DNA from: Sinimarinibacterium arenosum
GTDB taxonomy: Bacteria > Pseudomonadota > Gammaproteobacteria > Nevskiales > Nevskiaceae
Assembly: GCF_005047655.1 (NCBI RefSeq)
Contig: NZ_SUKF01000009.1
Coordinates: 203,884-267,883 of the forward strand
DNA length: 64,000 nt
Direction: 5' to 3'
Shown piece by piece: positions 14,969 through 22,561 of the stretch. Made by a program: the position numbers and the translations under genes. Each line of letters begins with the position of its first letter. Position 1 is the first letter of the stretch. Under the pieces are notes generated by a model, which saw nothing but the letters and a program-made list of their open reading frames with translations, did no database searches and was not told the DNA's origin.

Positions 14969-17767
14969 GTGCTGAGCGATACCGCAACGATTGACGAGGC
15001 GGTGGCCAAGCTCGGCTACTCGCCTGAACTGCGTATTCAGGATGTCCTCGACGCCTACAAGTACGTCCAGGACGGCGACTACTTCCTGACGCGCGACGCG
15101 CGCATGGTGGTGGTGTGGGCGCTTCCCGCGATCCCCGGCGACGCGCTCTCCGAAGACACCAAGACGGGAATTGCGGACAGCCTGGCGGGGATCATCGATC
15201 ACTTCCCCGAGGGGTCCACCGGGCAATACATCCGATTTTCCCACCGCGACGTCACCGACCGTCTTGACCGGTTCCGGGCGGGCGTTCGGAACGAGGGTTT
15301 CTTTCCCCAGGTCGGCGAGTCCATCCTGCGTGTTCAAGAACGCGCTGCGCGGTTTGGATTCTTCGCGCACCCGCTCGATGCCGACGCCAGCATGCGTCAA
15401 TTCGAGCGCATGCGTGAGAGCGGCGATGACGGCAGCGTCATCCAGGCGCCCCGCGAACTGTCGCCACAAGGCATTTCCCGCGGACGCTATGCGCTGGTCA
15501 CCGAGCACTACCTGATCTTCTCGGTGGATACCTCGCGCACGGACAAGCGCGGGCTTTCTTCCGTCGTCGAGCAGATCCGCAGCGCGGTCGTGCTGAACAA
15601 AGGCGAGGACGCGCTCAAGCGCATGCTGGAGGATGAGCGTCGCTTCAAGAATATCCTCGAGGAGATTGAATATGCGATGACGGCTGCCGGCCTGACCGTG
15701 CAGCGCCTGGACGGCAATGCGGTCACCCAGTTGCTGTACCGCATGCTCAACCCGCGTCGCTCCGTGCTCTCGGGCGCGCCCGAGAACAGTGGCTACGAAA
15801 CACTGACCGACGCATTGACCCTTGGGGACTTCCGCCCGGGCGTTGCGCAGTGCTCCGTGGGCACGATGATCGCCACGTCGCGGGAGGGTTGGGCGATCGA
15901 CGGCTACCAGCACTACGTGACGAGTGTGCGCGTCATGCCGGAAGAGACGCGGCCTGCGATGCTGCTCCGGTCCCTGCGCGAAACCGAAGGCGAGGGCTGG
16001 TGCACGATCAACTGGTCAGTGCCGAAGCAGGCTACCTATCGTCGCAACCTGACGATGAAGCACGTACTCCTGTCCAACCAGAAGGACATGCAGCATATCC
16101 CGCTGCTGGCCTCGGATCCTATTAAGCTGGCGAAGCGTGAACAGGACCTGGACTACGTGCGCAACGCCATCAACCAGGAAGAAACGGTCTATCACAAGGT
16201 CGTTCGCGCCTCGGTGCACTTCGTTTGTCGCGGTCAGGATGCCGTGGCCGCCCTCAAGCGTGCGAAGCAACTCGAGAAGCTGCTATGGAACGCCGGCTAT
16301 CGCGAAACCCTGCGTGGGGAAGCGGTGATTCACCATTCGCTCCCCATGAATTTTCGCGCTGGCGCCCAGCAATTCATCCGACGCGACTTCCCGATTCTCA
16401 CGACCAACCTGGCCGATCTGATCCCGGTCTACTCCGGCTTCCCCGGCTTGGATGACGGCCGCTTGATGTTCAATAACTCCAACGGTGAGCCGGTCCCGTT
16501 CGACGTTTTCACCAAGCATGCGACCGCTGGACACGCCCTGATTTCCGGGGGCACCGGTACCGGTAAATCCTTCTTGATCAACGGGGTGGTGTCCCAGTCG
16601 CGTGCGCAGGCCCCGACAAAGACGTTCGTCATCGACAAGGGCTTCAACTTCTCGGAGCACTGCGAAGCGGCCGGCGGCCAAACCATCGTGCTGGTTTCCG
16701 AGCAGACGGGTGACTACACCCCCATTTGCCTCAACCCATTCTGGATTGACGAGTCGGGCAGTGGGGCGGGGGGCTCAGGCTTCCGTGAGCCGTCGAGCTC
16801 CGAGTATGGCTACATGCTCGGCATTCTGATCGGCATGCTCAAAGCGGGCACGGCCAATGAGCAGGGTGTGACCGAACCCGTCACCAAGGAGGAGATGAAC
16901 CGCCTGATGGCGCACTTGCAGGCCATCTTTTCGGCGCGGCAGGCCGGGCAGGAACTGACGCTCAGCGACTTGACGCGATCGCTGGAACACAACCTGGACG
17001 ACACCCTGGCGCAAAGTCTGGCCCGGCGTCTGCACGACTTCACGCGCGGCGGCATCTGGGGGGCCATTTTCGATGGTCCGCTGGAAGTGAACTGGGACGC
17101 CGAAATGATCGTGCTGGAGACGTCCTTCCTCGCCGACGCGCCCTGCATGGACGTGGTGATGCTGGCGTTGTTCAGCCAGATCGAGGCGTACATGAAATTT
17201 CGCCTGCCGCGTAGCTATCGCAAGTTGATCGTGATCGACGAAAGCTGGAAGGTGCTGGCCAAGCAGCATCTGGCCCGAACCGTCGCTGGCTTCTTCCGTG
17301 AAGCCCGCAAATACCAAGCGGCCATTCTGTTGATCAGCCAGACCCTCAGCGACTTCCGTTCTCTGGTGAATGCCGAAGGCGGACGCGATGACGGCATCCT
17401 GGCCAATACCCGGCACTTCTTCATGTTGGGCAAGTCCAAACAGGACATGGACGATGCCGAGGAAATGTTCGGCATCACGCAGGAAGAACGCGTGATGTGG
17501 GATGGGGTGAAGTCCGCCTTGCCCCAATTCTCGGAGTTCTTCTATCTGCTGCGCCACAAATCCAACATCAACTACACCGCGCTGATGCGCTATTGCTCAG
17601 ATCCGGTGACCTACTGGATGAGCTCCACAACCCCTAGAGATGTTGATCTGCGGCGCGAGCGTCGCAATCACTATCTGGTCGATGGGGTGTCTCCCATGCA
17701 GGCGCTGCAGAGCGCCATCGTCGAACTGTCAGAGGAACTGCCGTATGGCACTGAATACCCGCTATAA
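14969..17767 (+). CDS. traC: TraC (VirB4-like) T4SS ATPase
   Basis: 932 residues from GTG 14969, which has GGAGGG just upstream; the frame is open earlier but that part overlaps the lipoprotein gene. Walker A is GGTGTGKS (about 525-532), Walker B LIVIDES (about 752-758). AKQHLARTVAGFFREARKYQ and LLISQTLSDFRS are typical VirB4 segments following Walker B. The protein powers pilus assembly at the inner membrane. Length is close to F TraC (875). Confidence 0.88.
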   Translation: MLSDTATIDEAVAKLGYSPELRIQDVLDAYKYVQDGDYFLTRDARMVVVWALPAIPGDALSEDTKTGIADSLAGIIDHFPEGSTGQYIRFSHRDVTDRLDRFRAGVRNEGFFPQVGESILRVQERAARFGFFAHPLDADASMRQFERMRESGDDGSVIQAPRELSPQGISRGRYALVTEHYLIFSVDTSRTDKRGLSSVVEQIRSAVVLNKGEDALKRMLEDERRFKNILEEIEYAMTAAGLTVQRLDGNAVTQLLYRMLNPRRSVLSGAPENSGYETLTDALTLGDFRPGVAQCSVGTMIATSREGWAIDGYQHYVTSVRVMPEETRPAMLLRSLRETEGEGWCTINWSVPKQATYRRNLTMKHVLLSNQKDMQHIPLLASDPIKLAKREQDLDYVRNAINQEETVYHKVVRASVHFVCRGQDAVAALKRAKQLEKLLWNAGYRETLRGEAVIHHSLPMNFRAGAQQFIRRDFPILTTNLADLIPVYSGFPGLDDGRLMFNNSNGEPVPFDVFTKHATAGHALISGGTGTGKSFLINGVVSQSRAQAPTKTFVIDKGFNFSEHCEAAGGQTIVLVSEQTGDYTPICLNPFWIDESGSGAGGSGFREPSSSEYGYMLGILIGMLKAGTANEQGVTEPVTKEEMNRLMAHLQAIFSARQAGQELTLSDLTRSLEHNLDDTLAQSLARRLHDFTRGGIWGAIFDGPLEVNWDAEMIVLETSFLADAPCMDVVMLALFSQIEAYMKFRLPRSYRKLIVIDESWKVLAKQHLARTVAGFFREARKYQAAILLISQTLSDFRSLVNAEGGRDDGILANTRHFFMLGKSKQDMDDAEEMFGITQEERVMWDGVKSALPQFSEFFYLLRHKSNINYTALMRYCSDPVTYWMSSTTPRDVDLRRERRNHYLVDGVSPMQALQSAIVELSEELPYGTEYPL

Positions 17768-18287
17768 GCTGTCGGCACTGGCTCTGTGCTTCGCGCTGAC
17801 GGCGTGCGCTAGCGCTCCGGCTGCGCGCGACACCACAGGTCCGACGCATCGGAACCTCGGCCCGCGCAGCTTGACGGCAGACCAGCAGGAACTCCGGCGC
17901 GCGCGCGCCGAGGCCTCCGCCGCCAAGGAAATTCGGGCACTGCATCAGCAGCAGATCACCCAGGCCTATGACACCGGTGTGCGCGACACCCTTGAGGAGT
18001 TCCGCGGGCGCATGCAAGGGCGCGATGGATTCGTGTTCCAGCCCCCGGTGCTCGACTGGGTCGACATGCCTTCGCGTGTCGTCAACGGTGCTTTGGTGCC
18101 GGCGCACAAGGAGCAGGTGCTGGTCGCCCCCGGTCGCTGGGTGGAAGACAGTTACGCCTCGATTCCGGACCAGGCCCTGGGCCTGTCCGCTGCCCCCGCT
18201 GATGCGTATACGCAACGCCAGAACTACCTGGCACCGTCTGCGCCCATGGCATCGCAGTCCCGTTTCGAGTATGTCCATGGCGAATAA
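17745..18287 (+). CDS. Tra-operon lipoprotein of unknown function
   Basis: 180 residues from ATG 17745, overlapping the traC end by 23 bp with AGAGGA upstream. Lipobox LTAC (Cys at about 20). A helical, charged middle (about 45-90) is followed by a beta-rich C-terminus. It has no recognised family. The DNA near its end carries copy 2 of the TGCGTATACGCA palindrome. Confidence 0.6.
   Translation: MALNTRYKLSALALCFALTACASAPAARDTTGPTHRNLGPRSLTADQQELRRARAEASAAKEIRALHQQQITQAYDTGVRDTLEEFRGRMQGRDGFVFQPPVLDWVDMPSRVVNGALVPAHKEQVLVAPGRWVEDSYASIPDQALGLSAAPADAYTQRQNYLAPSAPMASQSRFEYVHGE
18203..18214. repeat. Palindrome TGCGTATACGCA, copy 2
   Basis: Perfect 12-bp palindrome inside the lipoprotein gene; flanks differ from the other two copies except for the following A. 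Confidence 0.55.
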
Positions 18288-19413
18288 AGACCCCGATCCG
18301 ATCGCAGCGTATCTGCATCAGGCGGACCGCGGTGTGACCCCGCCCAACCCGCTGGACATGGAGCTGCCTGACAATGCCCCCGACCTGGATGTGGGTCGGG
18401 ATACGGTGGATGCCGCGGAGCCGCTGGATGACCAGTCCTCGGTGATCGACGATTTCGACACTCCCTACCCCGATGAGGTGGAGGCGCCACACGCGGCTGA
18501 TTACGCCTACGAAACCGCCCCCGAGAATGTGTCCCCCGAAGATGTCGCCGCTTCGGCCTCGACTCCCGGCCGCAAGTCCCTTGCCGGAGCCGTCATCGCG
18601 GGGCTGTCCGCACTCCGAAAGAAGGCGGCCAAACCTGCCGCCGCCGCGGCCGAGAACGCAGCGGCACCGTCGCCACCGGAGAAGGTGCCGTTACGCGCGA
18701 AGGCGCGCAAGTTCGCCATGGTGGTGGTTATCGTCCTCCTTGGCGGCGCTGCGCTGGTCTCCAAGATGTCCGGAAAGCAGTCTCCGTCCGAGGTCGATGT
18801 CGCCTTGCTGGACTCCATGGGCTCGGGACTTGAGGACGTCACCCCCAGTGCTGATGAATCCGCTGAGGAACCCGATCAACAACCGGTGGTTACTGGCGAC
18901 GCACCGGACACTCGCCTGCTTCAGGTCGACGTAGCGCCCGCATTGGATCTCAGCGTCCCTCAGAATCTTGACGACGCGATGGCGCCTTTCGAGTCCACTC
19001 CATCCGACGCCGGCTCGGCCATTTCCGTCACGTTGCCCTCGATCGACTCTGTTACACCAGAACCTACGCCCGCACCCGTCGAGGCCGCACCGGTCGTTGC
19101 TGCCGCCGCTGCAGAACCCACACCGGCGCCAACCCCCGCGCCGCCGCCAACACCCAGTTCGTCCAGCCCTCGCGCGAAGGCCTCCACATCCAAGAAGGGC
19201 AGTGCCGGCGGCGCGCCGCAGCTGCGCGTCCTCGGGATCGCGGCAGCACCGTCCTGCTGGAGCTGCGGTGCGTCCGCGATTCTTGCATCGAAGGGCGTCA
19301 ACTCGGTGGTTAACGATGGCGATACGTGGAACGGCTACCGCGTCGCAATCTCCGGTGACCGTGTGACACTGAGTAGCAAAGCCGGGCAGTGGAGCTTTCT
19401 GCCTGAGCACTGA
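18271..19413 (+). CDS. Bitopic Pro/Ala-rich membrane protein of the tra operon
   Basis: About 380 residues (start ATG 18271 or 18277, both overlapping the lipoprotein end). An acidic cytoplasmic N-terminus (about 1-140), one TM helix (KFAMVVVIVLLGGAALV), a long Pro/Ala/Thr-rich linker, and a C-terminal 65-residue domain with SCWSCGAS and GDTWNGYRVAISGDRVTL. The terminal domain is reminiscent of PilP-type beta domains, with a CxxC pair. A periplasm-spanning structural protein is the likely role; family unknown. Confidence 0.6.
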   Translation: MSMANKDPDPIAAYLHQADRGVTPPNPLDMELPDNAPDLDVGRDTVDAAEPLDDQSSVIDDFDTPYPDEVEAPHAADYAYETAPENVSPEDVAASASTPGRKSLAGAVIAGLSALRKKAAKPAAAAAENAAAPSPPEKVPLRAKARKFAMVVVIVLLGGAALVSKMSGKQSPSEVDVALLDSMGSGLEDVTPSADESAEEPDQQPVVTGDAPDTRLLQVDVAPALDLSVPQNLDDAMAPFESTPSDAGSAISVTLPSIDSVTPEPTPAPVEAAPVVAAAAAEPTPAPTPAPPPTPSSSSPRAKASTSKKGSAGGAPQLRVLGIAAAPSCWSCGASAILASKGVNSVVNDGDTWNGYRVAISGDRVTLSSKAGQWSFLPEH

Positions 19414-19416
19414 CCC

Positions 19417-19824
19417 ATGGGCAACAGAGAGTTGCTAACCCTTGCCCGTAAGTGCTTGCGCTCCGTCGAGATCTACTACGTCCGGCAACCCGTTCCTGTG
19501 GTCATTGCCGTTGCGCTTCCAGAGCGCATGCAGGAGGTTGTCCTCGACATCTCGGTGGGCGGCGTCTCACGGCAGGTCACCCGGCGCCTGACCTCCTCGT
19601 ACGACGTGCGCAATCTGCGCAAGCTTATCCGGGTCCATCCCCAACTGGCCGCTGATCGGGCGCCACGCTACGTGGTACTGAACGTCGTCTATAGGGCATG
19701 TGTGGAGTATCTGAAAATCAACGGCGTGCCAGCGGAAGCCATTCAGGGCTTCACGGTGCCCAACCGCGCGGCGGATGCCAGTGAGTGGCTGCGCCGCCAT
19801 GAGTACCCGGCGCTGGGTTCTTAG
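19417..19824 (+). CDS. Hypothetical tra-operon protein
   Basis: 135 residues, no signal peptide or TM helix. A beta-strand-rich core (YYVRQPVPVVIAVALPERMQEVVLDI) is followed by a basic helix. It starts 3 bp after the preceding stop and overlaps the lytic transglycosylase gene by 26 bp, so it is embedded in the operon. Not recognised. Confidence 0.55.
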   Translation: MGNRELLTLARKCLRSVEIYYVRQPVPVVIAVALPERMQEVVLDISVGGVSRQVTRRLTSSYDVRNLRKLIRVHPQLAADRAPRYVVLNVVYRACVEYLKINGVPAEAIQGFTVPNRAADASEWLRRHEYPALGS

Positions 19825-20428
19825 CCGACTCGCAGGATTGGTGCTGTCGTGCTGGCCGGTGCTGCCGGCGCACGCGGGCGCCATTGAAGATGCGGCTACG
19901 GCTGCCGGCGTCGATCCCCTGGTGGTCCGCGCGATAGTCATCACCGAGTCTCGCGGCCATCCGTGGACGGTCAACGTCAACGGGGAGCCGTTCTTCCTCG
20001 CGTCGAAGGCCGACGCGGTCAATCTGATCCGTCGGATTCACTACGAACCGTGGATGGTCCGCGTGGTGGAGCCGGGGAAAAAGCCGGTTCGTTATTTCTT
20101 TCGCACCGAGGCCGATGCGACCGAAGCGACTCGCGAGCTCCCGAAGAAGTCCTACTCGATCCGAAAGATCGACGATCGCATGATCGACATCGGTCTTATG
20201 CAGATCAATCTGCACTATCACGGCGATCAGATGCGCTCGCTCGATGAGGCCTTCTCTCCAAGCTGGAACCTGAGCTACGGGTCGAAGTTCCTCGCGTCCC
20301 TGGTGGCCCGCCACGGCAGTGTCACGACCGCGATCGGCTACTACAACGCAAGCACCGCGGCACGCCGCGCTCAGTACAGCGCCAAGGTGCTCTCAACCTA
20401 CCGGCGCCTCAAAAACCGCCGTTCCTGA
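19799..20428 (+). CDS. Lytic transglycosylase (VirB1-like)
   Basis: 209 residues from ATG 19799, with a signal peptide (STRRWVLSRLAGLVLSCWPVLPAHA). The SLT domain has VIVITESRGHPW with the catalytic Glu (ITES), LMQINL, and YGSKFLASLVARHGSVTTAIGYYN. An insert with KKPVRYFFRTEADAT separates the first two motifs. Such enzymes open peptidoglycan for the channel. It resembles PilT/IcmX-associated SLT enzymes. Confidence 0.8.
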   Translation: MSTRRWVLSRLAGLVLSCWPVLPAHAGAIEDAATAAGVDPLVVRAIVITESRGHPWTVNVNGEPFFLASKADAVNLIRRIHYEPWMVRVVEPGKKPVRYFFRTEADATEATRELPKKSYSIRKIDDRMIDIGLMQINLHYHGDQMRSLDEAFSPSWNLSYGSKFLASLVARHGSVTTAIGYYNASTAARRAQYSAKVLSTYRRLKNRRS

Positions 20429-20455
20429 TTACCTAGCCGTGACAGCCATGCTCCG

Positions 20456-20480
20456 TCTGGCGTGGAGCGCCGTCTAAGGC
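20456..20480 (+). promoter_or_regulatory. Promoter candidate, TCTGGCG-N12-TAAGGC
   Basis: GCCGTC precedes TAAGGC, as in the copies at 42881 and 50673. It lies 17 bp before ATG 20497, which has AAAGGAG. Confidence 0.45.
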
Positions 20481-20496
20481 TGCAAAGGAGTCATCT

Positions 20497-21291
20497 ATGC
20501 ACATTCGTTCCGTCGCGATCGCCTGCCTTCTGGCCAGCCCGGTGCTGTGGGCCGCGGAGCCCCCAGCGCCCGATGCTAAGGCAGCCAAGGAAAAGCCGAT
20601 TCCATCCTTTCTGGACTGCCACAAGCTGTCGTGGGTCACCAATTGCAAGGAGATCGACAAGATCGCCCGGGAGAATCCGGGCGCGCCGCTCCGCCTGACG
20701 AACCCGGATGGACTCGAACTGTACTTCGTGCCTGGCACCCCAACGGCGATGATCTATCACCAGCTCAACCCAACGCCCGAAAGCGCGCGTGCGTTGATCG
20801 AATACAACCGCCGCTACATGGCGCAAATGGAAAAAGCGGCCGCGGTCAGTCTGAAGGTGCTGGGTGAAATGGGCGGCACAGACCCGGTGGGCTCCTCCGG
20901 CATGAGGACCAGCAGCGTCAAACCCTCGTCCAAGGGTGGGCCGGTCACCATCAACGCGAAGAACATCCGGGTCTGGATGTTCTACGACTCGAAATGCTCG
21001 CCCTGCCGACAGACCATCCCCGAGGTGTACCTGTTGGCGAAGCAGAACCCGTCTCTCGACCTGACGCTGCTTCAGATGGATGACGACCTCGACTATGTCG
21101 ATCAACTCCGGACAGACATGTCGCTGAAGGCGGGGCCCATACCCGCCAAGGATCGCGCGAGCCTGCTGCCAAAGATTCGACAAACACCGACGTTCTGGGT
21201 GCAGGACACCCGCAATAAGAAAACCACCGTCATGGAGGGATACATGTCTGTCACTGAACTGTCTGCCCGCCTTGCGGACCTGTCGAAGTGA
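20497..21291 (+). CDS. TraF-like thioredoxin-fold periplasmic protein
   Basis: 264 residues with a signal peptide (HIRSVAIACLLASPVLWA). The C-terminal domain (about 145-260) is a thioredoxin fold: VWMFYDSKCSPCRQT with a CxxC pair, and TPTFWV with the cis-proline. The N-terminal 140 residues contain two further Cys (LDCHKLSWVTNC). F-type systems use TraF/TrbB/DsbC-like proteins to fold disulphide-rich pilus-assembly proteins. Calling it TraF rather than TrbB is a guess. Confidence 0.65.
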   Translation: MHIRSVAIACLLASPVLWAAEPPAPDAKAAKEKPIPSFLDCHKLSWVTNCKEIDKIARENPGAPLRLTNPDGLELYFVPGTPTAMIYHQLNPTPESARALIEYNRRYMAQMEKAAAVSLKVLGEMGGTDPVGSSGMRTSSVKPSSKGGPVTINAKNIRVWMFYDSKCSPCRQTIPEVYLLAKQNPSLDLTLLQMDDDLDYVDQLRTDMSLKAGPIPAKDRASLLPKIRQTPTFWVQDTRNKKTTVMEGYMSVTELSARLADLSK

Positions 21292-21299
21292 GGTGCGTC

Positions 21300-22553
21300 A
21301 TGAAACGAATCGTTCTTGTGGGGCTGGTTGCTCTGTATTCGAGTAGTGCCGCATTGGCCGCTGAACCTGCCGATCCGAAAAAGGGCGGTACCACCGAGTT
21401 ATCCCGGTACGTTGACGTCCTGGCGCCAGATCGGCGCGGTCGCGAGTTCGAAGTGCTGAATGGCGAACTGGGTCCGTCGCTGCAGATCGGATGCGACGGC
21501 AGCCCGGACTTCAACATCTTCGGGCGCATCTCGAGCGAGCTCGAAATGCTCTTGAAGTCAGTCACCGAGGAAGCGCTGTTCGGGATCCTGATCAACTACA
21601 TGATCTACTCCAATCCCACGCTCTATCAGATCTACGAGAACATCAATCTCCACCGGGAATTCCTGCGCAAGCTGATGGTTTTCTCGTGTAACTCGGTGCG
21701 CGATATGGCCAATGCGTCGCGCACGGACAAGGTCCTTTCGGCGGCGAAGAGCAAGTGCTTGATGGACCCAGATCAACTGCCGGAGCAATGCGACAACGGA
21801 GACGTGCTCCAAGAGTACATTCCGGACGCCACCACCGCATTGGACAAGCAGCTTGCGCGCCTTCAGGGCGCAGCGGACGACTTCGATTTCGCAGAGTTTG
21901 TGAAGCAGCGCACGGGTATCGCGCTGCCGCCTCCACCGGGCGCGGTAGCGGCTGTGGGCCTCAAGAATGACGCTACTGCAAAGGAGTACAAGGCCCGTCT
22001 TGACAACCTTCGCGTGAACGTCGAGGTCAACCGTTCCAATCCGAAGACGGGCGCCATCATTTACACGCCTTCGAAGAAAAGCGTGGCGACCGTCCTCGAC
22101 GAATCGTCCGACTACTACCGTAAAAAGATTGATGCAGTGACCAGCATTGCCAGCAGCGTTGGGTCGGGCGGCGAGCTCGACATGCGGACTGCGCCTGAGT
22201 GGGAGGAACTGCAGACCGACCCGGCATTCGGTGAGATTTCACCCGCCACCTTTTCACAACTCGTTGAGCTGCGACGCAAGAAACCATGGGCGTACGAAGA
22301 GGCTGTGAGCGCATTGACTCGCGAGCTGGCGGTTTCTGCGGTTCGCTACACCATTGCCCGGTTCGAGCTTGAAATCCGGCAGGGTTTGAACGCCCAGGCG
22401 GGGATTGAGTTGCGCGAAAGCACTCCGGGCGTCATCGACGCCCTCAATGCGGCGGTTGAGAACATGAAGGCCGAGTTGGCGATTGAAGATGTTCGCGCAT
22501 CCAACACCGGGCGCGTCAACGCAGTCGTGAAGCGCGTCATCGAATTGCAGTAG
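21300..22553 (+). CDS. TraH-like periplasmic mating protein
   Basis: 417 residues from ATG 21300, with a signal peptide ending SAALAA. The layout fits TraH: GCDGSPDFNIFGRI after the signal region, several Cys (FSCNSVRDM, AAKSKCL, PEQC), then a long helical C-terminus. It lies between the thioredoxin-fold protein and the TraG-like gene, the place of traH in F. The similarity is loose; it could be a different conserved T4SS protein. Confidence 0.5.
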   Translation: MKRIVLVGLVALYSSSAALAAEPADPKKGGTTELSRYVDVLAPDRRGREFEVLNGELGPSLQIGCDGSPDFNIFGRISSELEMLLKSVTEEALFGILINYMIYSNPTLYQIYENINLHREFLRKLMVFSCNSVRDMANASRTDKVLSAAKSKCLMDPDQLPEQCDNGDVLQEYIPDATTALDKQLARLQGAADDFDFAEFVKQRTGIALPPPPGAVAAVGLKNDATAKEYKARLDNLRVNVEVNRSNPKTGAIIYTPSKKSVATVLDESSDYYRKKIDAVTSIASSVGSGGELDMRTAPEWEELQTDPAFGEISPATFSQLVELRRKKPWAYEEAVSALTRELAVSAVRYTIARFELEIRQGLNAQAGIELRESTPGVIDALNAAVENMKAELAIEDVRASNTGRVNAVVKRVIELQ

Positions 22554-22561
22554 GAGCTGTC

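Noticed and set aside
16775..17557. Minus-strand frame of 260 codons
   Set aside because: Antisense to the ATPase domain of traC.
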